The translations under genes were made by a program, and so were the position numbers. This document shows, piece after piece, positions 52,020 through 61,666 of a stretch of 61,834 nucleotides of DNA (the stretch's first letter is position 1; every line of letters starts with the position of its first letter). The notes under the pieces were generated by a model. The model made no database searches and was not told the origin of the DNA. It saw only the letters and a program-made list of their open reading frames with translations. Location: assembly GCA_937925855.1 (NCBI GenBank), contig CALAMO010000036.1, positions 1 to 61,834 of the forward strand, in the 5' to 3' direction. The DNA is from an uncultured Thiotrichaceae bacterium. GTDB lineage: Bacteria > Pseudomonadota > Gammaproteobacteria > Thiotrichales > Thiotrichaceae.

Positions 52020-52868
52020 ATGACAAAAAATTTTAGCCAGCAATATCCAGCATGGCGCGACCAAAAACTGGCGGTTTACCCGGTGGATGCTGCTGCCTTG
52101 CGGGTCGATATTGCCGCCGATGGGGTCGATGCGCTGCTAGCGACTGTTGCACGCTTCAATGTCGCCTTTTACCGACTGCCGACAGCACGTAGCGCTAGCA
52201 AGACAGCGGTTCATCAGCTGGCTAATGCCTGCGGCTTGAGGCGCCTCAAGCATAACTTATACGCGGATGCTGATAGCCTAAGCTCTATCCAAGTCAGCAA
52301 CCAACCCGGCCAGCAGACTTATATTCCGTACACCAACCGCCGCCTGAGCTGGCATACCGACGGCTATTATTATCCACCGGCTGCCCAAATCCAGGGCATG
52401 CTCATGCACTGCGTGCGGCCCGCAGCGGCAGGTGGTGCAAACGAGTTCATGGATCATGAGATCGCTTATATCTTACTGCGTGAGGCTGATCCAGCCTATA
52501 TTAAAGCGCTGATGCACCCGCAGGCGCTGACGATTCCCGCCCATTTTCAAAACGGTGAGCTCATACGTCCGGCGCAGAGCGGGCCGGTGTTTTCCATCAC
52601 CCCCAACGGTAAACTGCACATGCGTTATTCCGCGCGCCAACGCAATGTGCAATGGCGAGACGATAGCGCAACCCGTAAAGCGGAGCGCTTTTTGTTAGAT
52701 CTGTGGGAGCAGGATTCAAGCTACAAGCTGCACTATACCCTCCAGGCCGGAGAGGGCGTTATTTGTAATAATGTGTTGCACTGTCGCACGGCTTTCAGCG
52801 GGCAGGAACGTCTATTATACCGTGGGCGTTACTTGGATCGGATTACGGGATCGGATTACGCAGACTAA
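52020..52868 (+). CDS. TauD/TfdA-type Fe(II)/2-oxoglutarate dioxygenase
   Basis: The 282-residue protein has the TauD-fold active site: SWHTDGYYYPP (His-x-Asp, about residue 116), the distal His in VLHCRTAF (about 255), and the 2-oxoglutarate Arg in RGRYLDRI. Members hydroxylate taurine, sulfonates, betaines or other small molecules; the substrate cannot be assigned. The ribosome site before the ATG is weak. It lies alone between the HupE-like gene and the convergent polyol dehydrogenase gene. Confidence 0.82.
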   Translation: MTKNFSQQYPAWRDQKLAVYPVDAAALRVDIAADGVDALLATVARFNVAFYRLPTARSASKTAVHQLANACGLRRLKHNLYADADSLSSIQVSNQPGQQTYIPYTNRRLSWHTDGYYYPPAAQIQGMLMHCVRPAAAGGANEFMDHEIAYILLREADPAYIKALMHPQALTIPAHFQNGELIRPAQSGPVFSITPNGKLHMRYSARQRNVQWRDDSATRKAERFLLDLWEQDSSYKLHYTLQAGEGVICNNVLHCRTAFSGQERLLYRGRYLDRITGSDYAD

Positions 52869-52959
52869 GGCCTTCGTGTCATAGCATCTCATCCTGGATT
52901 TGGGTGAGAAATTTACAATGAGCCAGACTCAGAAACCGCCCTGATTTATTGCTATTGGT

Positions 52960-54471
52960 TCAAACCGAATCTGGCTGCGCGCAATACTGTTGGAGCGTAG
53001 CCTCAACCCCTTGCTCCCAGAGTAGCGGCAGCCACTTTGCAAACGCCTGTGCAAAACGTGATTGTTCGGCTAAATCACCATAGGTCTGACGCATCTCAAG
53101 CCAAGCGTTTGGTTCTGCCTTTGCTCTAAGGGCCGTTGCGTTCAGCTTATCCCAGAAGGGGTCATTCGCTGCGATGCTGCTGCCATCTTCACGTTTCCCT
53201 GCACACATCCGTGCCCACAGTGCTTCTACCAGACTGAGTCCTTCAACAGGAGCATCAGATGCCAACGCATCCCGCAGAATCGGTAGTACAAAGCCGGTAT
53301 GACGTGATGATCCGTCGAATGCGACTCTGCGGGTCGTATCGAGAATCGCTGGATTAGCAAAGCGAGTCTCAATCAGTTCAATATAGGCATGCGGCTGCAT
53401 GTCAGGCACTGGTTTAACATGCGGTGCGATTTCACGCTGTTCAACTTTGGTGAAAAATTGCGCTAATGCGGGATGCGCCATACAGTCTGCAATGGTTTCC
53501 AGTCCTAATAGCTCACCCGCATTCGCCAGCACCTGATGCCCCGCATTCAAAATGCGGATTTTCATGGTCTCATAATCATGCACAGCATCAGTAAAGGTGG
53601 CACCAACTTTGTCCCACTCGGGTCGGCCCGCACAAAAATCATCTTCGATCACCCATTGGCGAAATGATTCATGGGTAACCGGCACAGCATCATCAATACC
53701 AAATTCACGCGCCATGGCAATTTCATTTGGCCCGGTCGCTGGCACAATACAATCGACCATGGAATTTGGGAAGCTGCACTGCTGATCAATCCACTCCGCT
53801 AATGCCGGGTCGGAAAGACCGGCCAGCGAAACCACGGTCTGGCGCAGGATCGCACCGTTGCCCTGTAAGTTATCGCAGCACATCCCGGTGAATGGGGCAA
53901 TACCGCGTTCACGCCGCAGCTTCAATGCAGCAATCATGGCACCAAAGACGGTGCATGGCGTATCGGGGTTCTCTGCGTCGTGGACAATATCGGGGTGAGC
54001 GGCATCAAATCCTTTCGTCGCCGGATCAATATAATACCCCCCCTCAGTCACGGTTAGCGCAACAATCCGTATATCAGCGGTCGCCATGCGTTCAATTAAA
54101 GGGTGATTACCTTCAACGACTTCGACGTAGTCGATCATCGAACCAACCACTTCGGCGGAAGTACCGGTAGCCGGGTCAAGCTCAATCAGAGTGGTCAGGT
54201 AATCCTGCGCTGCCATTTTCTGGCGTTGCGTTTCATCATAAGGGCGCACACCCGCGCCAATAATTGCCCAATCCAGTGCCAGACCCTGTTGCATGAGCCG
54301 GTGTAGATACCAGGACTGATGCGCGCGATGGAAATTCCCCAATCCAATATGAATAATTCCAGGTGTCAGCTTAGCGCGATCATAGTTTGGCCGGATAATA
54401 GTAGCCGGGAGTGCTGATAGGTTTGCGTTACTGAGGGTTAAGGGTAGAGCGTTCTGCTTGTTATTGCTCAT
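52960..54471 (-). CDS. Polyol (mannitol-type) 2-dehydrogenase
   Basis: The 503-residue protein belongs to the long-chain mannitol dehydrogenases, which oxidise mannitol (or D-arabinitol, sorbitol) to ketoses with NAD. The nucleotide loop is [14 protein letters not shown] (about 39-52), with [20 protein letters not shown], and the catalytic motif [10 protein letters not shown] (Lys...Asn...His at about 300). It is the last gene of the smoEFGK-like transporter operon and overlaps the ATPase gene by four bases, which supports polyol use. Confidence 0.93.
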   Translation of the reverse strand: MSNNKQNALPLTLSNANLSALPATIIRPNYDRAKLTPGIIHIGLGNFHRAHQSWYLHRLMQQGLALDWAIIGAGVRPYDETQRQKMAAQDYLTTLIELDPATGTSAEVVGSMIDYVEVVEGNHPLIERMATADIRIVALTVTEGGYYIDPATKGFDAAHPDIVHDAENPDTPCTVFGAMIAALKLRRERGIAPFTGMCCDNLQGNGAILRQTVVSLAGLSDPALAEWIDQQCSFPNSMVDCIVPATGPNEIAMAREFGIDDAVPVTHESFRQWVIEDDFCAGRPEWDKVGATFTDAVHDYETMKIRILNAGHQVLANAGELLGLETIADCMAHPALAQFFTKVEQREIAPHVKPVPDMQPHAYIELIETRFANPAILDTTRRVAFDGSSRHTGFVLPILRDALASDAPVEGLSLVEALWARMCAGKREDGSSIAANDPFWDKLNATALRAKAEPNAWLEMRQTYGDLAEQSRFAQAFAKWLPLLWEQGVEATLQQYCAQPDSV

Positions 54472-55472
54472 TCGATGCGAAGTCCGTTTGCGTCAAAGTA
54501 ATGCATATGCGCCATATCCGGGCTTAGAAAGACTTTAGACCCATAGCTCAGTTCCAGTCCGCCATCAGCCCGCACGGTCAGCGGATTCTCAAATGCAGCG
54601 CACTGCACATGGAAGAAGGAATCAGAACCCAGATGTTCAGAGACCCCGACGGTGCCTTCCCAGGTGCCACTTTCATTTGAAATACTTAAATGTTCGGGGC
54701 GAATACCAATCGTGGTTGCATTGTGCTTTTGTGCTTCTGCGCCCGTCAGCAGGTTCATCCGTGGGCTACCAATAAAGCCGGCAACAAAGACATTACACGG
54801 CGCACGGTACAATTCCAGCGGGCTGCCGACCTGTTCGATCACGCCGGCCTGTAACACCACAATCTTATCGGCCATGGTCATGGCTTCGACCTGATCGTGG
54901 GTCACGTAGATCATGGTTGTGTCCAACCGCTTGTGCATTTCGCTGATTTCTAAGCGCATACCGCCACGCAGGGCAGCATCCAGATTAGACAGCGGTTCAT
55001 CAAACAGGAAAGCCGAGGGTTCGCGCACAATCGCCCGGCCAATTGCTACCCGCTGGCGCTGTCCGCCCGAGAGTTGGCCAGGGCGACGGTCAATATAATC
55101 GGTAAGATTCAGTATCTCAGCCGCATCATTCACCCGCTTATTGACTTCGGCTTTAGGCATCTTCGCCATGCGCAGTGGAAACGCGATATTCTTCCGCACC
55201 GTCATGTGTGGGTAGAGCGCGTAGGATTGAAATACCATCGCCAGGCCGCGTTTAGCTGGTGGCACATCGGTCATATCCTTACCGTCAATCTGTACCACGC
55301 CACCACTCACATCTTCCAGTCCGGCAATCAGACGCAGCAGTGTCGATTTACCGCAGCCTGATGGCCCGACAAACACAGCAAATTCACCGTCTTCAATGGC
55401 CAGATCCAGCGGTGGGATAACCTCAGTGCTGCCGAAGCTTTTGCTAACCTGATTTAATACGATACGTCCCAT
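54468..55472 (-). CDS. smoK: Polyol ABC transporter ATP-binding protein (SmoK-like)
   Basis: The 334-residue ATPase is of the MalK/UgpC type. It has Walker [10 protein letters not shown] (about 37-45), Q-loop [21 protein letters not shown], signature [15 protein letters not shown], Walker [12 protein letters not shown], and the switch His in [12 protein letters not shown]. The regulatory OB-fold domain follows (about 235-334). It would energise uptake of a polyol through the two permeases encoded upstream. The gene overlaps the dehydrogenase gene. Confidence 0.92.
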   Translation of the reverse strand: MGRIVLNQVSKSFGSTEVIPPLDLAIEDGEFAVFVGPSGCGKSTLLRLIAGLEDVSGGVVQIDGKDMTDVPPAKRGLAMVFQSYALYPHMTVRKNIAFPLRMAKMPKAEVNKRVNDAAEILNLTDYIDRRPGQLSGGQRQRVAIGRAIVREPSAFLFDEPLSNLDAALRGGMRLEISEMHKRLDTTMIYVTHDQVEAMTMADKIVVLQAGVIEQVGSPLELYRAPCNVFVAGFIGSPRMNLLTGAEAQKHNATTIGIRPEHLSISNESGTWEGTVGVSEHLGSDSFFHVQCAAFENPLTVRADGGLELSYGSKVFLSPDMAHMHYFDANGLRIE

Positions 55473-55482
55473 GATATGTCCT

Positions 55483-56313
55483 TTATTTCACTGCGCCGAA
55501 GGTTAAACCACGTACCAGCTGTTTCTGACTAAACCAGCCCAGAACCAAAATCGGTGCAATAGCCATAACAGAAGCCGCACTCAGCTTGGCGAAGAACAAG
55601 CCTTCCGGGCTTGAGTAGCTGGCGATAAATTGCGTCAGTGGTGCAGCTTTTGCTGCGGTAAGATTAAGCGTCCAGAATGCCTCATTCCAGGCCAGGATAA
55701 TATTAAGCAAAATAGTGGATGCAATGCCCGGAATAGCCATCGGTGTCAGTACATAAAGAATCTCATCGCGTAGCGACGCACCATCCATACGGGCCGCTTC
55801 CAGAATATCAACCGGAATTTCCTTGAAATAGGTGTATAACATCCAAACCATGATCGGCAGATTGATCAGCATTAAGACAAAGGCCAGACCTCCGCGACTG
55901 TCTAGTAAACCCAATTCAATAAACAGCAGGTAAATGGGGTATAACACGCCCACCGCTGGCAGCATCTTAGTCGAGAGCATCCACAGCAAAATGTCCTTGG
56001 TACGTTTAGACGGTACAAAGGCCATCGACCATGCTGCCGGTACGGCAATAATAATACCGAGTAAGGTCGAACCACCGGCGATAAAGATCGAGTTCCATAG
56101 GAACTTCATGTAATCAGAACGTTCCTGCACCGCGTAATAGTTTTCCAGCGTCCAGTCAAAGAAGAAGAAAATCGGCGGATCGTTAATCGCCTGCGCTTCC
56201 GTTTTGAAACTGGTCAGGATCGTCCATAAAATGGGGAAGAAGATTAACAGGGCGACGCCTAATGCAAACGCCGTGTTGATTGCTTTCTGTTTGGTGGTGA
56301 CTGCGCGTGCCAT
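55483..56313 (-). CDS. smoG: Polyol ABC transporter permease (SmoG-like)
   Basis: The 276-residue inner-membrane permease has six predicted membrane segments and the EAA loop [17 protein letters not shown] (about 178-195), which contacts the ATPase. It starts [25 protein letters not shown], typical of the MalG-type partner. It lies 10 bases after the other permease gene and 10 bases before the ATPase gene. Confidence 0.92.
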   Translation of the reverse strand: MARAVTTKQKAINTAFALGVALLIFFPILWTILTSFKTEAQAINDPPIFFFFDWTLENYYAVQERSDYMKFLWNSIFIAGGSTLLGIIIAVPAAWSMAFVPSKRTKDILLWMLSTKMLPAVGVLYPIYLLFIELGLLDSRGGLAFVLMLINLPIMVWMLYTYFKEIPVDILEAARMDGASLRDEILYVLTPMAIPGIASTILLNIILAWNEAFWTLNLTAAKAAPLTQFIASYSSPEGLFFAKLSAASVMAIAPILVLGWFSQKQLVRGLTFGAVK

Positions 56314-56323
56314 GTTTTACCCC

Positions 56324-57202
56324 TTACTTGTCTAAATTCTTGCCGACGATGCGCATCAGGAAGATGGCAACAATATTGGCGAGGATAATGGCGTAAACAC
56401 CACCGGCTGAACCCAGCCCGATGTTCTGACTGTCAAATACGCGCTGGAAGATCAGATAGGTCAATGTCTTAGTACCAAAGGCACCGCCGGTCGTCACAAA
56501 GATCTCTGCGAAAATGGACAGCAGGAAGATAGTCTGAATCAGGATAACAATCGTGATCGCACGCGACAGGTGCGGTAATACAATGTGCCAGAAACGTTTC
56601 AGGCGCTGTGCGCCATCCATTTCTGCTGCTTCCAGCTGTTCACGATCCAGTGATTGGATAGCTGTTAACAGGATGAGGGTCGCAAAGGGTAACCACTGCC
56701 AGGACACAATCATAATGATCGACGGCAGGGATTCGTGCGAAAGCCACTGGATTGGCTCTGCGCCAAAAAATTTCCACAGGTGAGCGAGAATGCCGTTCAC
56801 CGGATCCATAAACATATTTTTCCAAACCAGCGCCGATACGGTCGGCATGACAAAGAACGGGGAAATTACCAGGATACGAATAACGCCCTGGCCCCACATC
56901 GGCTGATCCAGCAATAGGGCGAGTAGCACACCCAGAAAAATCGTAATTAATAACACGCTGATGACAATGATCAACGTAGTTTGCACGCTTGGCCAGAACG
57001 AACTCGAACTGATGAAGCGTTCATAATTTTGTAGTCCCACCCAATCCAATCCGTTGCCAATGGTATCACCACGCAGCGGCACATATTTCTTGAACGAGAA
57101 GAATAGCGTCATGATCAGTGGTACGAGCATCCATCCCATAAGAAGGACAACCGCAGGAGCCATCATCAGGCGGGCGGCGGATCTGGATTGTTGCGTTGCC
57201 AT
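56324..57202 (-). CDS. smoF: Polyol ABC transporter permease (SmoF-like)
   Basis: The 292-residue MalF-type permease has six membrane segments and the EAA loop QLEAAEMDGAQRLKRFWHIVLP (about 195-216). The opening LMMAPAVVLLMGWMLVPLIMTLFFSFKKY is typical. It follows the binding-protein gene after 141 bases that contain an 11-bp hairpin, so it is probably made at a lower level than the binding protein. Confidence 0.92.
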   Translation of the reverse strand: MATQQSRSAARLMMAPAVVLLMGWMLVPLIMTLFFSFKKYVPLRGDTIGNGLDWVGLQNYERFISSSSFWPSVQTTLIIVISVLLITIFLGVLLALLLDQPMWGQGVIRILVISPFFVMPTVSALVWKNMFMDPVNGILAHLWKFFGAEPIQWLSHESLPSIIMIVSWQWLPFATLILLTAIQSLDREQLEAAEMDGAQRLKRFWHIVLPHLSRAITIVILIQTIFLLSIFAEIFVTTGGAFGTKTLTYLIFQRVFDSQNIGLGSAGGVYAIILANIVAIFLMRIVGKNLDK

Positions 57203-57270
57203 GACATTCTCCCACTGTCAGAGGTGACAGTGTTTTAAGCGAAGTAGGTGGGTTCTAGGTATTAAGAATC

Positions 57271-57296
57271 AAAGGGCGGCAGATTTGCCGCCCTTT
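57271..57296 (-). terminator. Hairpin between the binding-protein and permease genes
   Basis: AAAGGGCGGCA and TGCCGCCCTTT form a perfect 11-bp stem with a four-base loop. On the minus strand TTGATTCTTAAT follows. Position and strength suggest partial termination or protection of the smoE message. Confidence 0.75.
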
Positions 57297-57343
57297 GAAA
57301 TTTCACACTATAGCGATAAAGCTATAGCTAACGACTATTCAGC

Positions 57344-58648
57344 TTACTTGTAACCAGCAGCTTCCATTGCGTCGTTAGTGATCGCTTGCGCTTTCTCTAA
57401 TGCTTCAGCAACCGTTTGCTTGCCTGCGTAAGCCGCAGAGAATTCCTGGCTTACTTCTGTAGCGATACCCGCGAACTCAGGAATAGCTGCGAACTGAACA
57501 CCAACGTATGGGCTAGGATCAACCGTAGAGTTGTTTGGATCAGCAGACAGGATAGATTCCAGTGTCATCTTCGCGAAAGGGATGTCCTTGTAGTTTGCGT
57601 TCTCATACAGAGAAGTACGCGCACCTGGAGGAACATTCGCCCAACCTTCTTTCTCAGCAACCAGCTCAATGTAGCTGTTAGATGTTGCCCACTCGATGAA
57701 CTGCTTAGCAGCCGCTTCTTTCTGAGTGCCAGCCGGGATACCTAATGCCCAAGCCCACAGCCAGTTAGAACGCTTGCCTAAACCGTTGTCAGGAGCCAGT
57801 GCGAAGCCAACGCTGTCAGCAACTTTAGAATCTTTCGGGTTAGTTACGAAAGAAGCCGCAACGGTTGCGTCGATCCACATGCCACACTTGCCCTGTTGGA
57901 ACAGAGACAGGTTTTCGTTAAAGCCGTTAGTGGCGAAACCAGCCGGGCCAGCGTCATCCATCATGTTCTTGAAGAAGTTCAGCGTGTCAGACCACTCACG
58001 TGAATCGAACTGTGCATTCCAGTTCTCATCAAACCAACGTGCGCCGAACGAGTTAGACATAGCTGTAATGAAAGCACCGCCTTCACCCCAGCCTGCTTTA
58101 CCACGCAGACAGATACCGTTGATTTCAGCATCACGATCGGTCATCGCGCGTGCTGCTTTAGCAATGAAAGACCAGGAAGGCGCATCCGGCATTTCCATGC
58201 CAGCTTTCTCCATCAGATCAGTGCGGTACATGATCATAGAAGATTCGCCGTAGAATGGCGCAGCGTACATAGTACCGTCGTGAGACAGACCGCCAGCCAT
58301 AGCAGGCAGGATGTCAGCCGCGTTGTAGTCTTCGCTCAGATCATTCAGTGGTACCAGCCAGCCATTCTTACCCCAGATTGGCGTTTCGTACATGCCGATA
58401 GTCATAATATCGAATGCACCACCCTTGGTAGTAATGTCAGTGGTTACACGCTGACGCAGTACGTTTTCTTCCAGTGTTACCCACTCAACAGTATGACCGG
58501 TCTTCTTAGTGAAGTCTTCGGTCAGACCCTGCATGCGGATCATGTCACCGTTGTTTACAGTGGCGATTGTCAGGTTGTCAGCGTTAGCAGTGCCGACAGA
58601 GAATAGTGACGCAGCGATTGCGGCACAAAGTGTCTTCTTGAGATGCAT
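57344..58648 (-). CDS. smoE: Polyol ABC transporter substrate-binding protein (SmoE-like)
   Basis: The 434-residue periplasmic binding protein has a 23-residue signal peptide (ending TANA/DN) and the family sequences TIATVNNGDMIRMQ, FDIMTIGMYETPIWGKNGWL and YAAPFYGESSMIMYRTDLM (about 125-143). It would capture mannitol, sorbitol or a related polyol. It is first in the operon, and its codons are biased toward frequently used ones, in keeping with high expression. GGAG precedes the ATG. Confidence 0.93.
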   Translation of the reverse strand: MHLKKTLCAAIAASLFSVGTANADNLTIATVNNGDMIRMQGLTEDFTKKTGHTVEWVTLEENVLRQRVTTDITTKGGAFDIMTIGMYETPIWGKNGWLVPLNDLSEDYNAADILPAMAGGLSHDGTMYAAPFYGESSMIMYRTDLMEKAGMEMPDAPSWSFIAKAARAMTDRDAEINGICLRGKAGWGEGGAFITAMSNSFGARWFDENWNAQFDSREWSDTLNFFKNMMDDAGPAGFATNGFNENLSLFQQGKCGMWIDATVAASFVTNPKDSKVADSVGFALAPDNGLGKRSNWLWAWALGIPAGTQKEAAAKQFIEWATSNSYIELVAEKEGWANVPPGARTSLYENANYKDIPFAKMTLESILSADPNNSTVDPSPYVGVQFAAIPEFAGIATEVSQEFSAAYAGKQTVAEALEKAQAITNDAMEAAGYK

Positions 58649-58684
58649 GATCTCCTCCGTGGTTTAGATGAAATACCGGACACA

Positions 58685-58713
58685 ATTCAACACGGAAAGA
58701 TGGCGTTCGTCAA
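58685..58713 (-). promoter_or_regulatory. Candidate smoE promoter
   Basis: On the minus strand TTGACG (58713-58708) and TTGAAT (58690-58685) are spaced by 17 bases, 37 bases before the smoE start. This is the best match in the gap to LacI. Confidence 0.5.
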
Positions 58714-58727
58714 GATTTAATTTGACG
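58708..58727. promoter_or_regulatory. Candidate operator at the smoE promoter
   Basis: CGTCAA, eight bases, TTGACG forms a perfect 6-bp dyad that overlaps the -35 element. It would suit repression by the LacI-type regulator encoded next to it, but the spacing is wider than in most LacI-family sites. Confidence 0.4.
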
Positions 58728-58815
58728 CGGGTAAAGTTTTATAGAATGGATGTGGTTTTCGTATTGTCGAGCAATATCAAGCTGAGGATTTTTGGTGTCT
58801 ATTTGTTGATAGGCG

Positions 58816-59844
58816 CTAAGCCGACTCGCGCATGATCATTTGCGCGGGGAATAGTTTTTCTGCACGCTGCGCTAAGCGACCGCCGCTCTCGATGAGCTGG
58901 AATAGGGTGGCAACGGCATGTTCAGAGATGGCGGTATAATCATGTGCAGCTGTGGTGAGCGACGGGCAGGTGAAGCGTGAAAAGGGATGTCCATCCTGTG
59001 AAGCAACGCGCAGGTCGCAGTCACTATCGCGCCCAACCCGGATGCCTTTTTCATAACATGCTGCTAGAAAGCCAATGGCCAGTCGGTCATTGCTGCATAG
59101 CACGGTATTCGTTGGCAGCGTATTCTGTTCCAGCAGCTTCAGACCGCCCTGATGACCAATTTCCTCAAAGCGCCAGCCTCGGCCTTCGATGCTGATAACA
59201 TGGGATTCTAGCTGTAGGCGCGCCATAATACTTAAGTAAGCGTCGCGGCGCTTATTGGCGTTTGGGTTGGCGGGATGGCGCATTTCGAGAAAACACGGTG
59301 CTTCTCCAGTGCGGGTGAGGTATTCCACGGTTTGTGCTACAAAACTGTAATTGTCCGAACCAATGAATGCTTCGCCTATGCCTTCAATATTGCTATCAAA
59401 CAGCACGGTAGGTACGTGGCGACAAAAAGACTCTAATGCCGCTTTGTCAGACTCTCGCCCCAGCGGGGCCAATAAAACCCCAGCGGGTTTTATTGCCCGC
59501 AGGCTGTCCAAAATATCAATTTCAAGTGCTTGTTCACCATGGGAGCTGAACAGTGACGGCGCAAAGCCCGCATCAATACAGCGTAGTTCAATAAAACGCA
59601 CAATTTCAGCAAAAAATGGATCAGCTAGATAGGGTACAACAATGCCAATATTCTTGGTCATCTGTCGGTTTTGATTCACGGCATAAATATTGGGTCGATA
59701 GTCGAAGCAGGCTAGGGCGGCTTCAATCTTACTGCGTGATGAGGCGCGCACGCTGGAGGGATCATTGAAATATTTTGAAATTGTGGGGCGCGAAATGCCG
59801 CTTGCCACGGCAAATTCTGCCATATTTCTGATCTTTTTGTGCAT
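58816..59844 (-). CDS. LacI-family transcriptional regulator
   Basis: The 342-residue regulator has a LacI-type helix-turn-helix (MAEFAVASGISRPTISKYFNDPSSVRASSR, about residues 8-37) and a periplasmic-binding-protein-like effector domain (about 60-340) starting NIGIVVPYLADPFFAEIV. It is upstream of, and on the same strand as, the polyol transporter operon, so it probably controls it. The start at 59844 is preferred over 59892 because AAGGA lies upstream of it while the earlier ATG has no ribosome site. Confidence 0.9.
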   Translation of the reverse strand: MHKKIRNMAEFAVASGISRPTISKYFNDPSSVRASSRSKIEAALACFDYRPNIYAVNQNRQMTKNIGIVVPYLADPFFAEIVRFIELRCIDAGFAPSLFSSHGEQALEIDILDSLRAIKPAGVLLAPLGRESDKAALESFCRHVPTVLFDSNIEGIGEAFIGSDNYSFVAQTVEYLTRTGEAPCFLEMRHPANPNANKRRDAYLSIMARLQLESHVISIEGRGWRFEEIGHQGGLKLLEQNTLPTNTVLCSNDRLAIGFLAACYEKGIRVGRDSDCDLRVASQDGHPFSRFTCPSLTTAAHDYTAISEHAVATLFQLIESGGRLAQRAEKLFPAQMIMRESA

Positions 59845-59911
59845 GTTACTGTGCGATCCTTGGAGGCCAGTTTTAGAGTGTTTTATACTCATTGAGTCAT
59901 TAACATAGGTG

Positions 59912-59960
59912 TAGCAATGCTAGCAAATCGTGCGTTTCATGCATAATTTTCATGGAAATT
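59912..59960. promoter_or_regulatory. Two small palindromes upstream of the LacI-type gene
   Basis: TAGCA-A-TGCTA (59912-59922) and AATTTTCATGGAAATT (59945-59960, two mismatches) lie in the gap between the regulator gene and aroA. Either could be an autoregulatory operator. Both are short, so chance is a real possibility. Confidence 0.25.
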
Positions 59961-60074
59961 TCTCCGTATGGACCGCTATGGTTGGGGTGCTGGTCGATGT
60001 GGCGTGGCCTGATGATAATTGTTATGGTGCGTGTCCTCAATGTTTCTCTAAACCCAGTCCTTAAGTGAAAGCGC

Positions 60075-61343
60075 ATGAATTATTTACAAAATACAGCACT
60101 GCACATTACGCCTCACCCTACGCCGCTCAATGGGGGGCTCATCCTGCCGGGGTCAAAGTCCATTACCAATCGTGCGCTGCTCTTGGCGGGTCTGGCTGCG
60201 GGCGAAAGTCAAATTTCCGGCGCGTTAAGCAGTGATGATACCAAATACATGGCAGCCGCTTTGCGCCAGTTAGGAGTCGCTGTTACGCAGGTTTCGGCCA
60301 CTGAATTTCTGGTTAAAGGCACAGGGCAGCTTCAAAGCTGTGCTCAGCCGCTGTTTTTAGGTAATGCGGGTACGGCGACGCGCTTTCTGACGGCGGCAGC
60401 GCTGTTAGTAGTGGGCGAAACGGTGGTTGATGGTGATGAGCATATGCGCAAGCGTCCTATCAGTGGTTTAACGGATACTTTGCGTGCAATGGGGGTCGAG
60501 GTGACAGAAAACCAGGGCTGTCCCCCTGTCAGAATTAATAGTGGTGGCCATTTTCCACAGCAGCATGTCCGGGTAGATGGCGGTTTGTCCAGCCAATATC
60601 TTTCAGCCATTTTAATGGCCGCAGCCGCTAATAATCAGCCCGTTGAGGTGGAGGTAGAAAACCCCAATCTGGATGCGCGTGGCTATATCGATATTACGCT
60701 AGCGGTGATGCGTGCTTTTGGGGCACAGGTTGTAGAAATTTCCAATGGGAAGTGGCATGTACATAATACGGGGTATCAGGCGCAAAACTATCAGGTGGAG
60801 CCAGATGCGTCTGCTGCGACCTATTTATGGGCAGCAGAACGGCTAACTGGGGGTAAGATTGAGCTGGGGGTTGATCCCGCAGCGCTCACTCAGCCCGATG
60901 CTAAGGCGCATGCGGTGATGCAGCAGTTCCCTATGATGCCTGCGGAAATTAACGGTTCGCAGATGCAGGATGCCATACCTACGCTAGCCGTTTTAGCCGC
61001 ATTTAATCAAACGCCAGTGACCTTCACTCACATTGGTAACCTGAGGGTTAAGGAGTGTGATCGGATCAAAGCTATTGTGACTGAGCTGAATAAGATCAAG
61101 CCCGGATTGGCAACAGAAGAGCAGACCTGTTTAACCGTGCATGCTGATCCTAGTTTGGTGGGGCAGTACAGGGCGGCAAGTATTCATACCTATGCCGATC
61201 ACCGTATCGCAATGAGTTTTGCTTTGGCCGGGTTGGTTGTCGGGGGTATTAGCATTCTTGATCCGGGCTGTGTGGCGAAAACCTATCCGTGCTACTGGGA
61301 TGATCTGGCTGCATTGGGTGTGAGCCTGGGTGCGGCGACATAA
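60075..61343 (+). CDS. aroA: 3-phosphoshikimate 1-carboxyvinyltransferase (EPSP synthase)
   Basis: AroA joins phosphoenolpyruvate to shikimate-3-phosphate on the way to aromatic amino acids. The 422 residues show the substrate loop LPGSKSITNRALLLAGL (about 25-41), GNAGTATRFLTA (about 96-107), RPISGL, and DAIPTLAVLAAFNQTPVTF with the catalytic Asp. The loop after GNAGTA reads TRFL, where E. coli has MRPL, so this is not the common enteric variety. The gene is not next to serC, cmk or tyrA. Confidence 0.95.
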   Translation: MNYLQNTALHITPHPTPLNGGLILPGSKSITNRALLLAGLAAGESQISGALSSDDTKYMAAALRQLGVAVTQVSATEFLVKGTGQLQSCAQPLFLGNAGTATRFLTAAALLVVGETVVDGDEHMRKRPISGLTDTLRAMGVEVTENQGCPPVRINSGGHFPQQHVRVDGGLSSQYLSAILMAAAANNQPVEVEVENPNLDARGYIDITLAVMRAFGAQVVEISNGKWHVHNTGYQAQNYQVEPDASAATYLWAAERLTGGKIELGVDPAALTQPDAKAHAVMQQFPMMPAEINGSQMQDAIPTLAVLAAFNQTPVTFTHIGNLRVKECDRIKAIVTELNKIKPGLATEEQTCLTVHADPSLVGQYRAASIHTYADHRIAMSFALAGLVVGGISILDPGCVAKTYPCYWDDLAALGVSLGAAT

Positions 61344-61481
61344 CGGTCATTTTGCAATAGAGTAGCGCTAAGCAGTCATGCCGCGGTCGACTTGTGATCT
61401 TTAAATTTAAAATATTTCCACGCTTGAGTAGCCTTAACTGTATGACTTTTAACGGCATCTGTTATTGTTGGAATCTAGCCC

Positions 61482-61533
61482 TAAAAAATAAATGATAAAA
61501 GTGCATTGACGATGACGAAACGCGCTGTATAAT
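61482..61533 (+). promoter_or_regulatory. rRNA operon promoter P1
   Basis: TTGACG (61506-61511), 16 bases, TATAAT (61528-61533), then the discriminator GCGCTTC. The -10 and discriminator TATAATGCGC equal those of E. coli rrn P1 promoters, a sign of stringent and growth-rate control. The A-rich stretch at 61482-61502 fits an UP element. Confidence 0.8.
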
Positions 61534-61637
61534 GCGCTTCTCTTCTGATGAGGAGTTCATCTGAAAAGTCTTTATTAAACAAAGATTTGCTGATGAAATT
61601 TCCACTAGATGGTGCAAATAAAAACTTCTAAATCAGC

Positions 61638-61666
61638 TTGACAGTGATTTTAGGGGGGTGTAAGAT
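61638..61666 (+). promoter_or_regulatory. rRNA operon promoter P2
   Basis: A perfect -35 TTGACA (61638-61643) is spaced by 17 bases from TAAGAT (61661-61666). It lies about 130 bases after P1, as in tandem rrn promoters. Confidence 0.75.

Noticed and set aside
57726-58253. 175-residue plus-strand frame
   Set aside because: It is antisense to smoE and matches nothing known.
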